A stretch of 64,000 nt of DNA from Colwellia sp. Its GTDB lineage: Bacteria; Pseudomonadota; Gammaproteobacteria; Enterobacterales; Alteromonadaceae. The translations under genes and the position numbers were made by a program. Shown piece after piece: positions 29,059 to 42,155 of this stretch; position 1 is the first letter of the stretch, and each line of letters starts with the position of its first letter. The DNA lies in assembly GCA_013215385.1 (NCBI GenBank), contig JABSOY010000007.1, positions 372,001 to 436,000 on the forward strand. Reading direction: 5' to 3'. The notes below the pieces were generated by a model. The model was not told where the DNA came from and did no database searches. It was given only the letters and a program-made list of their open reading frames with translations.

Positions 29059-29092
29059 GCACATCAAGTTCAATTACTGATAAAAAACCAAC

Positions 29093-29119
29093 AAAAAAGG
29101 CTGCCGAAGCAACCTTTAG
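29093..29119 (-). terminator. Terminator of the pheST-ihfA operon
   Basis: Minus-strand stem AAGGTTGC / GCAGCCTT closed by a TTCG tetraloop and followed by a T run; a very stable hairpin. Confidence 0.85.
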
Positions 29120-29184
29120 GTTCTACAAGCTAACCGTATTAAAAATACGAAGAGCATTGTAATTATTCTATTTAAACAAATTAA

Positions 29185-29475
29185 TTAGCCGTTACCGTCT
29201 TCAACGCGACTTTTCAATTTTTGTCCCGGACGGAATGTCACAACTTTACGCGCAGAAATTGGAATATCTTCACCCGTTTTAGGATTACGACCTGGGCGTT
29301 CGCTTTTTACACGAAGATCAAAGTTACCAAAACCTGAAAGCTTAACTTGCTCGCCACCTTCCAGTGTTTCACGTATCTCTTCAAAAAACACCTCAACCAT
29401 ATCTTTCGCGTCGCGCTTACTCAGCCCAACTTTCTCAAATAAATGTTCTGCTACTTCTGCTTTAGTAAGCGCCAT
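29185..29475 (-). CDS. ihfA: Integration host factor subunit alpha
   Basis: 96 residues. [20 protein letters not shown], the [20 protein letters not shown] helix region, and the DNA-binding beta arm [20 protein letters not shown] are all standard IHF-alpha features. Partner of IhfB in the DNA-bending heterodimer. Begins 3 bases after the pheT stop; pheS-pheT-ihfA is the usual gammaproteobacterial operon. Confidence 0.97.
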   Translation of the reverse strand: MALTKAEVAEHLFEKVGLSKRDAKDMVEVFFEEIRETLEGGEQVKLSGFGNFDLRVKSERPGRNPKTGEDIPISARKVVTFRPGQKLKSRVEDGNG

Positions 29476-29478
29476 TGC

Positions 29479-31890
29479 CTAATTCCTCAGTGATGCATTT
29501 AGCTCTGTTTCTAATGTGTCTACGACACGTTCAACGACTTCATTAATATCTTTTTCTTCAAGGGTTTTTTCACAATCTTGTAAAGTCATCGCTATTGCTA
29601 AGCTCTTAAACCCTTCATCGATACCATTTCCTTGGTATACATCAAACAAGTTTAGATCAACTAAATAATTTCCGCCAACCTTTTCAATAAGTTGTAAGAC
29701 ATTTTTTGCATTTATTTTCTCTTCAACTATCACTGCGATGTCACGTCTATTCGCCGGAAAGCGAGATATATCACCAGCTTCAGGGATTTGTTGTGTTGAG
29801 ATTTCAGCTAATAAAAGCTCAAAAATAAATGTGCGACCATTTAGTCCTAATTTTCTTTCTAATTCAGGATGTAAGGTACCAACATGCCCAACTAACGTAC
29901 CATTCCTATGAATAGCGGCTGTTTGTCCTGGATGAAGCGCTGAAATTTCGTCTTGTGAAAATTCATATGATGCAGCATCTCCAGTTAAAGAAAGTAAAGC
30001 TTCAACGTCTGATTTTATATCGTAAAAGTCAGCCGCAGGCTTTTCCATATCCCAATGTTCTTGGTTACGTTGGCCACTAATGACACCAGCAAACATTTGC
30101 TGTTGACGAACTCCGTTTTCTGCACTTTCATCAGGCACAAAACGTAAACCTGTCTCAAATAAACGTATTCGAGTTTGTTGACGGTTTTGATTATAAATTA
30201 CTGACTGTAATAAACCTGTCCACATACTTAGGCGCATTACTGACATTTCAGAAGAAATTGGATGAGGTAAGGTCATCACTTCTTTTTCTGGGTGAATTAA
30301 CGCCTGAATTTTCGGATCAACAAAACTGTAAGTGATCGCTTCTTGATAACCCCGACTCACCATTACATGACGTAAACGCTTTAACGGAATGAACTTTTCT
30401 TTTTGCTCACGCATCGCTAATGTTGCTTTTGGTGAAACATTAGGAATATTGTTATAGCCAAAGATACGGGCAACTTCTTCAATTAAATCAACTTCGATTT
30501 TAATATCAAAACGGTATGCAGGTACCACCACAGTCCAAACATCTGCAGAAAAAGCAACGTCGAAACCTAAACGCGTTAAGATTTCAGTAACTTTATCATC
30601 TTCAATATGATGACCAATACGACCATCTAATTTTTGACGACGTAAAGTAACCGTTTTAGCTTTAGGTAAATGTTCTTCACTTAATGCTTCAACGATAGGT
30701 CCAGCTTCACCACCAACAATTTCTAGTAATAAAGCCGTGGCACGTTCCATTGCATTACGTTGCAATTCAGGGTCGATACCGCGTTCATAACGATGTGACG
30801 AATCTGTGTGTAAACCATATTGGCGCGCTTTACCTAAAATAGCTAAAGGGGCAAAAAAGGCACTTTCTAAAAAGATATCTGTAGATTTTTCTTCATCTGA
30901 TGACTTAACGCCACAATGAAGACCACCAAAGATACCTGCCATTGCTAACGCTTTACTTTCGTCAGCGATGACCAGTGTTTCTGTTGAGAGTGTCACTTCT
31001 TTACCATCTAACAAGACAAGCTTTTCATCTTGTGTTGCGAAACGAACGTTAATGCCGCCGTCTAGTTTATCTAAATCAAAAGCATGCATTGGATGCCCTT
31101 GTTCAAGTAAAACATAGTTAGTTACATCAACAACGGGGTCAATTGAACGAGTACCACAACGACGTAGTTTTTCTACCATCCATAAAGGTGTTTGCGCGGT
31201 TACATCAATATTTTTAATCACTCGCCCTAAGTAACGAGGGCAAGCTTGTGGCGCAGATAAGGTAATTTCACGGGTATCGTCAATAGTAGGCACTACCGCA
31301 GTAATTACCGGTTCAGTAATATTTAAGCTATTTAATACACCGACTTCGCGAGCTAAACCTTTAAGGCCTAAACAATCGCCACGGTTGGCTGTTAAATCAA
31401 CATCAATAGTAACATCGTTCAGATCTAGGTATTCACGAACACAGACACCTAATGGTGCATCTTGTGCTAGTTCCATGATGCCTTCTGAACTATCAGACAA
31501 ACCAATTTCAGACTCACTACACAACATGCCATGAGACGGCACGCCACGTAATTTAGCTTTTTTAATTTTAAAGTCACCGGGTAATACGGCGCCAACAGTA
31601 GCAACCGCAACTTTAATGCCTAAACGACAGTTTTTAGCACCACAAACAATGTCAACTAATTCGCCATTGTTAAAGTCGCTGCCTAAATTTATTTTTGTTA
31701 CTTGTAATTTATCAGCGTCAGGGTGTGGGCCACATTCAACCACTTCGCCAATTAATACACCGGTAAATTCCCCAGCAACAGGTTCTACGGCGTCAACTTC
31801 TAGACCAGCCATAGTAATTTGATGAGCTAACTCATCAGAAGAAATAGCAGGGTTTACCCACTCACGTAACCAAGATTCACTAAATTTCAT
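29479..31890 (-). CDS. pheT: Phenylalanyl-tRNA synthetase beta subunit
   Basis: 803 residues (E. coli 795). Domain order is standard: N-terminal [14 protein letters not shown], tRNA-binding OB domain ([20 protein letters not shown]), B3/B4 editing domain ([20 protein letters not shown]), B5, catalytic-like core, and the C-terminal anticodon-binding ferredoxin fold ([20 protein letters not shown]). Forms the alpha2-beta2 enzyme with PheS and edits Tyr-tRNA-Phe. 11 bases after pheS. Confidence 0.97.
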   Translation of the reverse strand: MKFSESWLREWVNPAISSDELAHQITMAGLEVDAVEPVAGEFTGVLIGEVVECGPHPDADKLQVTKINLGSDFNNGELVDIVCGAKNCRLGIKVAVATVGAVLPGDFKIKKAKLRGVPSHGMLCSESEIGLSDSSEGIMELAQDAPLGVCVREYLDLNDVTIDVDLTANRGDCLGLKGLAREVGVLNSLNITEPVITAVVPTIDDTREITLSAPQACPRYLGRVIKNIDVTAQTPLWMVEKLRRCGTRSIDPVVDVTNYVLLEQGHPMHAFDLDKLDGGINVRFATQDEKLVLLDGKEVTLSTETLVIADESKALAMAGIFGGLHCGVKSSDEEKSTDIFLESAFFAPLAILGKARQYGLHTDSSHRYERGIDPELQRNAMERATALLLEIVGGEAGPIVEALSEEHLPKAKTVTLRRQKLDGRIGHHIEDDKVTEILTRLGFDVAFSADVWTVVVPAYRFDIKIEVDLIEEVARIFGYNNIPNVSPKATLAMREQKEKFIPLKRLRHVMVSRGYQEAITYSFVDPKIQALIHPEKEVMTLPHPISSEMSVMRLSMWTGLLQSVIYNQNRQQTRIRLFETGLRFVPDESAENGVRQQQMFAGVISGQRNQEHWDMEKPAADFYDIKSDVEALLSLTGDAASYEFSQDEISALHPGQTAAIHRNGTLVGHVGTLHPELERKLGLNGRTFIFELLLAEISTQQIPEAGDISRFPANRRDIAVIVEEKINAKNVLQLIEKVGGNYLVDLNLFDVYQGNGIDEGFKSLAIAMTLQDCEKTLEEKDINEVVERVVDTLETELNASLRN

Positions 31891-31901
31891 TGTTGGCTTT
31901 C

Positions 31902-33326
<1,425 letters not shown>

Positions 33327-34163
33327 ATGAAAAGTAAGCTAACGAGCATTGTTATTGTCAGCTGTATTTTATCAATTTTAGTGAGCGTTTCATCTTTCAG
33401 TTCATCACTAGGCTCATCAAAGCTTATAGCGAAGAGCACAGCTTTAGCTTCAATGAATAACTCAGCAATCCCCGATGCAGTACCCCATATTATATTGGGC
33501 ACGACAAATCATGCAGACACTCCATTGTATCAGCAAGCGAATAAAATTCTCTCTGTCGCACTGCTAAAATTAGGCTATCGCTTAACGATTAAAACATTAC
33601 CCAATCAGCGGAGTTTGTTTTGGGCAAATAATGGTACTACCGACGGTGATTTATTAAGAGTAAGTAAATTGAATCTTGAGAATTTTCCGAACTTGCAACA
33701 AGTGACTGAGCCACTTTTTACCATTGATCAATCAGTACTAAGCAAGATTGAAATCGAAGTTGATGGCTGGAATAGTATGAAAAAATACTCCATTGCTTAT
33801 GAAAGAGGCACAAAATTTATTGAAGAAAATGAAGATAAATTTAAACATGTTTATTTAGTTAATCGCACTGAGCAAGCTATTTCAATGGTATTTAATGACA
33901 GAGCAGATCTCACTATTACCAGTTTTAGTACGGCAACTAAATTTCTAAGTAAGAACAAAGCACATGCAGAAACTATTAAAATACTGAAACCGCCAATAAC
34001 ACGCATCACTCTACATGTTTATTTAAACAAACAGCGTCATAAAAAATTAGCCCAAGCACTTTCGCTCGTTTTAAAAGAAATGAAAAAAAGTGGCCAATTT
34101 CAGCAGATACTTGAAAATAAAGAAAACAATGGCGCTGAAACAATAAACCCTACTAATAAGTAG
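33327..34163 (+). CDS. Periplasmic solute-binding protein-like (SBP family 3 type)
   Basis: 278 residues. Signal peptide (MKSKLTSIVIVSCILSILVS), then a two-lobed binding-protein pattern: DTPLYQQANKILSVALLKLGYRL near the start, KKYSIAYERGTKFIEENEDK and EQAISMVFNDRADLTITSFS in the hinge and second lobe. No permease or ATPase genes adjoin, so it may be a stand-alone sensor-like or orphan protein. Ligand unknown. It interrupts the classical rplT-pheS junction together with purC. Confidence 0.7.
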   Translation: MKSKLTSIVIVSCILSILVSVSSFSSSLGSSKLIAKSTALASMNNSAIPDAVPHIILGTTNHADTPLYQQANKILSVALLKLGYRLTIKTLPNQRSLFWANNGTTDGDLLRVSKLNLENFPNLQQVTEPLFTIDQSVLSKIEIEVDGWNSMKKYSIAYERGTKFIEENEDKFKHVYLVNRTEQAISMVFNDRADLTITSFSTATKFLSKNKAHAETIKILKPPITRITLHVYLNKQRHKKLAQALSLVLKEMKKSGQFQQILENKENNGAETINPTNK

Positions 34164-34194
34164 GGTATATAAAGTAACTATCTACAGTTAACAC

Positions 34195-35298
34195 TTAATC
34201 AATTAATTGATACTGTTCACGTAAAATATCAATAACTTCAGCTTTAGGATTCGCTGATAATACAATTTTCTGGCCGGTAATTTTTTCAGCAATAGCGATA
34301 TACGTTTTTGATACATCCATTAATACCGATTGAGGTAATTCATTATCACGTGCTAATGCTTCACGTTCTTCCATACGTGATTTATTTAGTAATATATCGG
34401 CATCAGGGAAATGTGTTAATAACAATTGGCGGAAACCTTCTTTAGAGTTTTCAACCACTTTACCAGCACGGTACTGTTCGCCATCCCAGATACGTGACGA
34501 GTCAGGTGTGCCCACTTCGTCCATATAAATTAACTTGTCGTTACCGGCTTTGTCTTTTACATAGCCAAATTCAAACTTTGTATCGACAAAAATTTGATCT
34601 AGTTTTTCTAACGAGTCAGAAATAACGTCAAATCCTTCCGTTAATAGCTTTTCGTATAAGGTAATATCATCTAGTGACTTGAAGTTAAATGCTGCAAAGT
34701 TATCTTCAATGTTTTTGCGAGTAATATTTACGTCATCTACGGCAGGTACGCCTGGAATACCTTCTAAAATACCTTTTGTTGATGGTGTTTGTAATAACTC
34801 AGGGAGTTTTGAATCTTTGCTTAAGCCTTCCGCTATTTCGATACCACAAAATTCACGTTCACCTTTTACATATGAGCGCCACATTGACCCCGTAATATAT
34901 TGACGACAAATAGCTTCAATCATTACCGGTTTAGCTTTTTGCACGATCCAAACAAATGGGTGCGGAATATCAAGAATATGGCTATCGGCTAAACCTTGCT
35001 CTTTAAATAACTTAAACCAATGGTTAGATATAGCATTAAGTGACGCACCTTTACCCGGAACACCTTTCATGCCACCTTCACCTTGCCAAATACAATCAAA
35101 AGCAGAGATACGGTCACTGATCACCATAATGGCTAAAGGCGTATCATCAGCAACATCATAACCTTTTTCTTGGATTAGTCGTTTGCTATCCGCATCGGTT
35201 AACCAATAAACACTGCGTACTTTACCACTATGAACAGGTGCATCAGTGCGAATAGGTAAATCATTGTTTACCGCTAAAATTTGATCTGCAAGACTCAT
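34195..35298 (-). CDS. purC: Phosphoribosylaminoimidazole-succinocarboxamide synthase (SAICAR synthetase)
   Basis: 367 residues, the long form seen in Vibrio and Alteromonadales rather than the 237-residue enterobacterial form. Motifs: [15 protein letters not shown] (ATP site), [23 protein letters not shown]-like stretch ([20 protein letters not shown]), and [22 protein letters not shown] with metal-binding acids. Joins aspartate to CAIR in purine synthesis. Single-gene unit inserted in the translation cluster. Confidence 0.95.
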   Translation of the reverse strand: MSLADQILAVNNDLPIRTDAPVHSGKVRSVYWLTDADSKRLIQEKGYDVADDTPLAIMVISDRISAFDCIWQGEGGMKGVPGKGASLNAISNHWFKLFKEQGLADSHILDIPHPFVWIVQKAKPVMIEAICRQYITGSMWRSYVKGEREFCGIEIAEGLSKDSKLPELLQTPSTKGILEGIPGVPAVDDVNITRKNIEDNFAAFNFKSLDDITLYEKLLTEGFDVISDSLEKLDQIFVDTKFEFGYVKDKAGNDKLIYMDEVGTPDSSRIWDGEQYRAGKVVENSKEGFRQLLLTHFPDADILLNKSRMEEREALARDNELPQSVLMDVSKTYIAIAEKITGQKIVLSANPKAEVIDILREQYQLID

Positions 35299-35389
35299 AA
35301 TTCAACTCTCAATTTATATATAAATGTTTAATTAATATGACTGCCATACTCTAAAAAGCACCAGTATTAGTGATATTAATTAAACATTC

Positions 35390-35419
35390 AAAAAAAGAAA
35401 AGGACGCTAATGCGTCCTT
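35390..35419 (-). terminator. Terminator after rplT
   Basis: Minus-strand stem AAGGACGC / GCGTCCTT around ATTA, followed by TTCTTTTTTT. Its presence means thrS-infC-rpmI-rplT ends here and does not read into pheST. Confidence 0.88.
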
Positions 35420-35440
35420 CTCTCAAAGCTTTTTCAAATT

Positions 35441-35800
35441 CTATGCAGCTAAAGCAGCTTTCGCTTTTTCAACTAAGAATGTGAATGTTACTTTGTCGTA
35501 TACTGCAATATCAGCTAGGATCTTACGATCGATTTCAATAGCAGCCTTTTTAAGACCATTAATGAAAACACTGTAAGATAAACCATTTATGCGAGCTGCT
35601 GCATTTATACGAGTTATCCAAAGCTGACGGAATTGACGTTTACGTTGACGACGATCGCGGTAAGCGTATTGACCTGCTTTAGTTACTGCTTGGAAAGCAA
35701 CACGATAAACACGGCTACGTGCTCCGTAATAACCTTTAGCTTGCTTTAGAACCTTTTTGTGACGTGCACGAGCTTGTACACCACGTTTTACTCTAGCCAT
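35441..35800 (-). CDS. rplT: 50S ribosomal protein L20
   Basis: 119 residues, very basic: [59 protein letters not shown]. Early assembly protein of the large subunit; in E. coli it also represses rpmI-rplT translation. 16 bases after rpmI. Confidence 0.98.
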   Translation of the reverse strand: MARVKRGVQARARHKKVLKQAKGYYGARSRVYRVAFQAVTKAGQYAYRDRRQRKRQFRQLWITRINAAARINGLSYSVFINGLKKAAIEIDRKILADIAVYDKVTFTFLVEKAKAALAA

Positions 35801-35816
35801 TTTCTATATCTCCTAA

Positions 35817-36011
35817 TTAACCGTGACGTAAAAGTTTTTTAACTGACTTAATGTCAGATGCGGCGATCATGCTTTTAGCACGAAGATGACGCTTAACTTT
35901 AGTACGACGCTTAGTCAAGATATGACGAAGGCCAGCTTGTTTGAACTTGTAGCCATTGGCTGTTTTTTTAAAGCGCTTCGCAGCACCTTTGTTAGTTTTC
36001 ATTTTAGGCAT
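35817..36011 (-). CDS. rpmI: 50S ribosomal protein L35
   Basis: 64 residues: [20 protein letters not shown] and [15 protein letters not shown] are family blocks. Between infC and rplT as usual. Confidence 0.98.
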   Translation of the reverse strand: MPKMKTNKGAAKRFKKTANGYKFKQAGLRHILTKRRTKVKRHLRAKSMIAASDIKSVKKLLRHG

Positions 36012-36228
36012 GAATATTACTCCGCATTCATGTTTATGTTATTACACATAAACATTGCCATTGAAATTTAGCAACTTAGGCGAAAAACTTAATGCGTTTA
36101 TTTTTGACGAATCAACAATAAACGTTTAGTTTTTACTTTCAGGCCTGAAGTTACCCGTTAAAAACAATAATGGTGAACTTACTTTTAATTTTCATAAAAA
36201 TAAGTTACTTGCAAATACCAGTTATTGA
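36012..36228 (-). promoter_or_regulatory. infC-rpmI leader, possible L20 control region
   Basis: A 217-base gap inside an operon is long. In E. coli this part of the transcript forms the pseudoknot bound by L20 to repress rpmI-rplT. I can see short pairing segments (for example CTTCAGGCCTGAAG near 36141-36156, a perfect palindrome) but cannot fold the whole, so the control role rests on position and on the known gammaproteobacterial mechanism. Confidence 0.35.
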
Positions 36229-36777
36229 TTATTTTTTAGGTGCTAATACCATCACCATTTGTCTTCCTTCCGCACGACGCGGGAAGAATTCAACTACAGT
36301 TAACTCTTCTAAATCTTTTTTAACACGAGTTAGAATTTGTAAACCAAGTTCTTGGTGAGCCATTTCACGACCACGGAAACGCAAAGTTACTTTAACTTTA
36401 TCGCCCCCTTCTAAAAAGCGTTTCAGATTGCGCAGTTTTACCTGATAGTCGCCTTCATCTGTTCCAGGACGGAATTTAATTTCCTTAACCTGTATTTGTT
36501 TCTGGTTTTTACGCTGTTCTTTCTGCTCTTTAGCTTTTTCGTAAAGAAACTTGCCGTAATCCATTACACGAAGAACAGGAGGCTTAGCTGTTGGGCTAAT
36601 TTCAACGAGATCTACGCCAGCTTCATCAGCTTGATCCATTGCTTCGTCTAATGTGACGATGCCACCAGGCTCTCCGTCATATTTAATCAAACGAACTTCG
36701 TTATCTACGATGCCTGTAATCAACTCATTTAAACGATGTGCTGGCTCTTTTTGCCCGCCTCGTTGTCCACCTTTAAT
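36229..36777 (-). CDS. infC: Translation initiation factor IF-3, probable ATT start
   Basis: 182 residues from the ATT at 36775-36777. The DNA there reads ATT AAA GGT GGA, the same as the unusual AUU start of E. coli infC; GGAGG at 36787-36791 is 9 bases upstream of the ATT but only 3 from the ATG at 36781-36783, which is too close. An AUU start lets IF-3 repress its own synthesis by rejecting non-standard codons. The protein has the two IF-3 domains with the linker [20 protein letters not shown] and the motif DYGKFLYE. Confidence 0.9.
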   Translation of the reverse strand: MKGGQRGGQKEPAHRLNELITGIVDNEVRLIKYDGEPGGIVTLDEAMDQADEAGVDLVEISPTAKPPVLRVMDYGKFLYEKAKEQKEQRKNQKQIQVKEIKFRPGTDEGDYQVKLRNLKRFLEGGDKVKVTLRFRGREMAHQELGLQILTRVKKDLEELTVVEFFPRRAEGRQMVMVLAPKK

Positions 36778-36884
36778 AGCCATGTTCCTCCAAAGAACTT
36801 TGTTCCAAGTAATTGGTGTTATTTTTTAACTTAACAATTACTCAGATTAATAAAATTTTATGTGTGTTTTAATAAAAAAAAAGT

Positions 36885-38795
36885 TTAACTACGTGTCTTA
36901 ACTTCTTCTGTTAACTTCGAAATAAAGTCATCAACAGACATTTTTCCTAAATCTTCACCACTTCGCGTTCTGATGGCAATTTCGCCAGCTTCCATTTCTT
37001 TGTCACCTACTACTAACAAATATGGAACACGCTTCAAAGTGTGCTCGCGGATTTTAAAGCCTATCTTCTCATTTCTCAAGTCTAGTTTTACTCTAAATCC
37101 ACTTTCTTTTAGTTTTTTTACAACTTTTTCACAATATTCGTCTTGTTTGCCGGTAATATTCATCACAGTTGCATGAATTGGAGATAACCACGTTGGAAAT
37201 TTCCCCGTGAACTCTTCAATCAAAATTCCGATAAAACGTTCAAGTGAACCTAAAATAGCTCGATGAATCATTACTGGAATGTATCTTTCGTTGTCTTCAC
37301 CAACATAAGTTGCGCCTAAACGCTCTGGTAAAGCAAAATCGAGTTGCACTGTACCACATTGCCAAGCACGACCTAAACAATCCATTAAAGTAAATTCAAT
37401 TTTAGGACCATAAAAAGCTCCTTCACCGGGTAAATACTCAAATTTGATGTTGCTGTCGGTTAATGCTTGCGCTAAACCTGCTTCGGCTTTGTCCCAAATT
37501 TCATCTGAACCTATGCGATTTTCTGGACGAGTAGACAATTTCACGACAACATCTTTAAAACCAAATGATCCGTATACATCATAGACCATTTCGATACATT
37601 TTTTCACTTCGTCTTGAACTTGCGATTCCATACAAAAAATATGAGCGTCGTCTTGAGTAAAAGCACGTACGCGCATCAAACCATGTAAAGAGCCCGAGGG
37701 TTCATTACGGTGACAACAGCCAAATTCAGCGATACGTAGCGGTAAATCGCGGTACGATTTTAAACCTTGGTTGAATATTTGTACATGGCCTGGGCAGTTC
37801 ATTGGTTTTATCGCGTATTCACGCTTTTCAGATTCAGTAGTAAACATACCGTCGGCATATTTTTCCCAGTGACCTGATTTTTCCCAAAGACTTCTGTCCA
37901 TCATCATGGGTGCTTTAACTTCGTCGTAATCATATTCGTGTAATTTTTCACGAATAAATTTTTCTAACTCAGTGTAAATTGTCCAACCATCGTTATGCCA
38001 AAACACCATGCCCGGCGCTTCTTCTTGCCAATGGAATAAATCTAATGTTTTACCAATTTTACGGTGATCTCGTTTTTCAGCTTCAGCTAAACGAACGATA
38101 TATGCTTTTAATTGTTTTTTGTCAGCCCATGCTGTGCCGTAAATACGTTGCAACATTTTGTTGTCTGAATTACCGCGCCAGTAGGCACCGGCTACTTTCA
38201 TTAATTTGAACTGATGACAATGACGCATGCTAGGTACGTGTGGACCACGACACATATCAATGTATTCTTGATGATGATATAAAGCAGGCGTATCCGTTTT
38301 CTCAATATTTTCATCAAGAATTTGTAATTTGTAAATTTCACCACGTTCACTAAACGCATCGTAAGCGTCTTGCCATGAACCGGTTTTCTTAACGACTTCA
38401 TAACCGGTACGAGCAAGTTCGGTCATACGTTTTTCAATTTTGGCTAAATCGTCTTCAGTAATTGACTCTTCAAGGTCAATATCATAATAAAAACCATTTT
38501 CAATCGTTGGACCAATCGCCATTTTAACATCTGGGTATAACTGCTTAATCGCATGCCCTAATAAATGCGCACAAGAATGACGAATTATCTCAAGACCTTC
38601 GCTGTCTTTATTGGTGATAAGTTGCAAAGAGGCATCTTGGGTAATTAATTCACAAGCATCAACAAGGTTTCCGTCGATACGACCAGCAATGGTTGCTTTG
38701 GCAAGGCCAGGGCCGATATCTAATGCAACATCCATGACAGATATTGCATTATCGAATGAGCGTTGTGAACCGTCAGGGAGAGTGATAACAGGCAT
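36885..38795 (-). CDS. thrS: Threonyl-tRNA synthetase
   Basis: 636 residues (E. coli 642). N-terminal TGS domain ([15 protein letters not shown]), editing domain with [17 protein letters not shown] and the second-site residues [11 protein letters not shown], class II core with [20 protein letters not shown] (motif 2), zinc ligands, and motif 3 ([15 protein letters not shown]), and the C-terminal anticodon domain. First gene of thrS-infC-rpmI-rplT. E. coli ThrRS represses its own mRNA; the 159-base leader here is too short for me to prove a similar operator. Confidence 0.97.
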   Translation of the reverse strand: MPVITLPDGSQRSFDNAISVMDVALDIGPGLAKATIAGRIDGNLVDACELITQDASLQLITNKDSEGLEIIRHSCAHLLGHAIKQLYPDVKMAIGPTIENGFYYDIDLEESITEDDLAKIEKRMTELARTGYEVVKKTGSWQDAYDAFSERGEIYKLQILDENIEKTDTPALYHHQEYIDMCRGPHVPSMRHCHQFKLMKVAGAYWRGNSDNKMLQRIYGTAWADKKQLKAYIVRLAEAEKRDHRKIGKTLDLFHWQEEAPGMVFWHNDGWTIYTELEKFIREKLHEYDYDEVKAPMMMDRSLWEKSGHWEKYADGMFTTESEKREYAIKPMNCPGHVQIFNQGLKSYRDLPLRIAEFGCCHRNEPSGSLHGLMRVRAFTQDDAHIFCMESQVQDEVKKCIEMVYDVYGSFGFKDVVVKLSTRPENRIGSDEIWDKAEAGLAQALTDSNIKFEYLPGEGAFYGPKIEFTLMDCLGRAWQCGTVQLDFALPERLGATYVGEDNERYIPVMIHRAILGSLERFIGILIEEFTGKFPTWLSPIHATVMNITGKQDEYCEKVVKKLKESGFRVKLDLRNEKIGFKIREHTLKRVPYLLVVGDKEMEAGEIAIRTRSGEDLGKMSVDDFISKLTEEVKTRS

Positions 38796-38954
38796 TAATT
38801 TTCCTTTATTTCAGTGGCGGCACATACAAAGTGACGCATGAATATATTTTCAATGGTTGAAGCTATTTCTTTTGGGAAATATTTTAGCTCGCAAATATAG
38901 GGGAATTCCCCTGTATTTGCAATATGTGCTGCGACTTTATCTTTTTAATTAGCC

Positions 38955-40598
38955 TTATTTTTCAACTAACATCGCCAAAGCCATCGCTTCGGCTACTTTA
39001 ATGCCGTCAATACCCGCAGATAATATACCACCCGCATAACCGGCACCTTCTCCTGCAGGATAAAGCCCTTCAACATTAAGGCTTTGAAAACTTTCTTTGT
39101 CACGGGTTATTTGAATAGGTGAAGACGTTCTTGTTTCAACCGCCGTTAATGTTGCGTCATTCATTGAAAAGCCTTTGATTTTACGATCAAACGCAGGTAA
39201 CGCTTCTCGAATGGCTTCAATGGCATAATCAGGTAAGGTTTCACTTAAATCACAATACTTAACACCCGGTTTATAAGATGGCGTTACTTCGCCATGGTCA
39301 CCACTTTTACGACCTGCAAGAAAATCGCCGACTAATTGAACCGGCGCATCGTAATTTTCACCACCAAGTTTAAAAGCAGTTTCTTCTAAACGACGCTGAA
39401 ACTCAATACCAGACAACACATCTGAGGCGTCGTCTTTATTAGCAAAATCGACAGGGTCGATACCAACAACAATCGCGCTATTCGCATTACGTTCGTGACG
39501 AGAGTATTGACTCATGCCGTTGGTTACTAAGCGCCCTTCTTCTGATGCTGCGGCAACTACGGTTCCACCTGGACACATACAAAAGCTATATACGCTGCGA
39601 CCATTTTTACAATGATGCACCAGTTTATAGTCTGCAGCACCTAAAATGGGGTTACCGGCATTATCACCAAAACGCGCGTCATCAATAACAGATTGCTCAT
39701 GCTCGATGCGAAAGCCTATAGAAAACGGTTTAGCTTTTACTGAAACTTTATTTTTAATCAGCATTTCAAAAGTGTCACGAGCACTATGACCAATCGCCAA
39801 GGCAACATAGTTTGTATTAATACGTTCGCCACTTGAAAGTGTTAAACCGTTAATACGTTTATGACCATCTTCACCTTGTTCTTCGTCAAAGTGAAATTCA
39901 TCAACGCGTTGCTCAAAACGGACTTCACCGCCAAGCTCAGTAATATTAGCGCGCATTTGCTCTATCATGGTCACCAGTTTAAATGTACCTATATGCGGTT
40001 TGCTAACAAACAATATTTCTTCAGGTGCGCCAGCTTTAACAAATTCATGTAAAACTTTACGGCTATAATGTTTTGGGTCTTTAACTTGGCTATACAGTTT
40101 ACCGTCAGAAAAAGTACCTGCACCACCCTCACCAAACTGCACGTTTGATTCAGGGTTTAGTATTTTTTTCCGCCAAAAACCAAACGTATCTTTTGTGCGC
40201 TGACGTACTTCTTTGCCACGCTCTAAAATAATAGGTTTAAAGCCCATTTGCGCTAATACTAAACCAATAAACAAACCACAAGGGCCAAAGCCAATTACTA
40301 CCGGACGTTGTGCTAACTCATTAGGGGCTTGAGCAACAAAGTTGTACTTCATGTTGGGTGTTGCTTTTACTTGGCTGTCTTTTGCAAACTTCTCTAATAA
40401 CTCATCAGTAATCGAGGTGTTCACATCAAGGGTATAAATTAATAATATTTTTGATTTTTTCCGTGCATCATAACCGCGTTTAAATACAGTGAAATCAAGT
40501 AGCTTGTCTTCAGAAACTAATAATTTATCAAGAATAGCTTGTTTAAGCTGTTCTTCTGTATGATCAAGTGCTAACTGGATATTTGTTAAACGCAACAT
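38955..40598 (-). CDS. FAD-dependent oxidoreductase-like protein (COG2509)
   Basis: 547 residues. After a ferredoxin-like N-terminal domain (ELTD...; residues 1-95) comes an FAD dinucleotide-binding site PVVIGFGPCGLFIGLVLAQM with the acidic end ILERG, then GTFSDGKLYSQVKDP, the CPGGTVVAAASEEGRLVTNG block, and the C-terminal FAD contact YPAGEGAGYAGGILSAGIDG. COG2509 proteins are conserved but their substrate is unknown. Single gene. Confidence 0.85.
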   Translation of the reverse strand: MLRLTNIQLALDHTEEQLKQAILDKLLVSEDKLLDFTVFKRGYDARKKSKILLIYTLDVNTSITDELLEKFAKDSQVKATPNMKYNFVAQAPNELAQRPVVIGFGPCGLFIGLVLAQMGFKPIILERGKEVRQRTKDTFGFWRKKILNPESNVQFGEGGAGTFSDGKLYSQVKDPKHYSRKVLHEFVKAGAPEEILFVSKPHIGTFKLVTMIEQMRANITELGGEVRFEQRVDEFHFDEEQGEDGHKRINGLTLSSGERINTNYVALAIGHSARDTFEMLIKNKVSVKAKPFSIGFRIEHEQSVIDDARFGDNAGNPILGAADYKLVHHCKNGRSVYSFCMCPGGTVVAAASEEGRLVTNGMSQYSRHERNANSAIVVGIDPVDFANKDDASDVLSGIEFQRRLEETAFKLGGENYDAPVQLVGDFLAGRKSGDHGEVTPSYKPGVKYCDLSETLPDYAIEAIREALPAFDRKIKGFSMNDATLTAVETRTSSPIQITRDKESFQSLNVEGLYPAGEGAGYAGGILSAGIDGIKVAEAMALAMLVEK

Positions 40599-40748
40599 AA
40601 AAGCGGGTCCAAAAGGAATAAGTGGAAATTTCCGGCATTTTACCTGAACATACCCACTAGTTAAATCAACAATTGAAATTATTGCTAAGCTAGGTATGAT
40701 CAGCGCGAAAATAGTTCACATTATCCACATTAATAAGAAGAGTAGGTT

Positions 40749-41084
40749 ATGGCGTTTGTAGTTACCGACAATTGCATAAAATGTAAATATACTGATTGCG
40801 TAGCAGTATGTCCTGTAGATGCATTTTTTGAAGGCCCTAACTTTTTAGTTATCAGCCCTGATGATTGTATTGATTGCGACTTATGCCCGGTAGAATGCCC
40901 CGCTGGAGCTATTTTCCAAGAAGATGAAGTTCCCGAAGACCAAAAAGATTTTATAGAACTCAATGCTGAATTATCTCAAATATGGCCAAGAATTACCGAA
41001 GTAATAGCCCCGCCGACCGATGCAAAAGAATGGGATGGCATACCTAACAAAATATCCCACTTGATCATTGATGATAAAAGCTAA
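40749..41084 (+). CDS. fdxA: Seven-iron ferredoxin FdxA
   Basis: 111 residues. Cysteine pattern [18 protein letters not shown] near the start and [16 protein letters not shown] after it, the Azotobacter FdI type with one 3Fe-4S and one 4Fe-4S cluster. The C-terminal extension of about 50 residues is normal. Low-potential electron carrier in the cytosol. Confidence 0.93.
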   Translation: MAFVVTDNCIKCKYTDCVAVCPVDAFFEGPNFLVISPDDCIDCDLCPVECPAGAIFQEDEVPEDQKDFIELNAELSQIWPRITEVIAPPTDAKEWDGIPNKISHLIIDDKS

Positions 41085-41157
41085 TTCAAACAATAAACAC
41101 ATTCACCAATTATTAACTATACTCGTACAATAGGCTCAATTAATATTTGGTGCATGT

Positions 41158-42024
41158 ATGTGGCAATGTATTGAACAGGCAATAAAAACTGAAATTGGTG
41201 AAAATTTCACGATTGAAAAAAAACGTCTTATCAGCACAGGCGAAACCAACTTAGCTTATCAACTAAGCGATTATCAGCATAATTACTTTGTTAAAATAAA
41301 AGATAAAGAGCATTTCAATCATTTCGAATCAGAAGCCTATGCGCTTGAGCAAATTCGTTTACTTAAACAAGTAACCTGCCCTGAAGTTATTGCAACAGGC
41401 ACCAGCTTAGATAAAAGCTTTATGGTGCTAAGTTATATTCCTTTTTCTACCGCAACAAACAAACATTGGCATCATTTAGGTGCACAACTCGCCATGATGC
41501 ACAAACATTCTTCCCATGGACAATTTGGTTGGCAGCACGACAATTATATTGGCGACACTTTACAACCCAATAATTGGCGTAGTAATTGGAAAACATTCTT
41601 TGCAGAGCAACGAGTCGCTTGGCAATTACAATTGCTCAGTGAAAAATCGATTAAACTGGGCAATATTGATCACATAACCGATATTTGTCATGACGCACTA
41701 AATCATCATGAGGTAAAACCTTGCTTAGTACATGGCGACTTGTGGCAAGGAAATTTAGGCTTTACTGATTCATCATCGGTAATATTCGATCCCGCTTGTT
41801 ATTACGGTGATCGCGAAGTAGATATTGCTATGACCGAACTTTTTGGCCAGCTCCCTTATGACTTTTATCAAGGTTACCAAGAAGTTTTCCCATTAGATCC
41901 AGGTTACGAACAACGTAAGTTGATTTATAATTTTTATCATATTCTAAATCACGCTAACTTGTTTGGCGGTATTTATATTGACCAGTCTAGGGCGCTATTG
42001 TCTAGAATATTTTCTCTACACTAG
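41158..42024 (+). CDS. Fructosamine kinase family protein
   Basis: 288 residues. Aminoglycoside-phosphotransferase fold: TGETNLAYQL (loop), QLAMMHKHSS-GQFGWQHDNYIG, and the catalytic loop VHGDLWQGNLGF with metal-binding SSSVIFDPACYYGDREVDIA. Members (E. coli YniA) are thought to phosphorylate ketoamines formed by glycation so that the modification can be shed. yniA also lies near thrS-pheST in E. coli, agreeing with the local order. Confidence 0.88.
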   Translation: MWQCIEQAIKTEIGENFTIEKKRLISTGETNLAYQLSDYQHNYFVKIKDKEHFNHFESEAYALEQIRLLKQVTCPEVIATGTSLDKSFMVLSYIPFSTATNKHWHHLGAQLAMMHKHSSHGQFGWQHDNYIGDTLQPNNWRSNWKTFFAEQRVAWQLQLLSEKSIKLGNIDHITDICHDALNHHEVKPCLVHGDLWQGNLGFTDSSSVIFDPACYYGDREVDIAMTELFGQLPYDFYQGYQEVFPLDPGYEQRKLIYNFYHILNHANLFGGIYIDQSRALLSRIFSLH

Positions 42025-42155
42025 ACTAACCCTTAAACTTTACTTAGCACAACGAGTTAAATGATTTACACATATTTATAGTCAATTTAATTAGCGAATA
42101 TTACAATATTGTTCATACTCTAACTAGTATTATATAGTGGAATTTAGGTGGTAAA

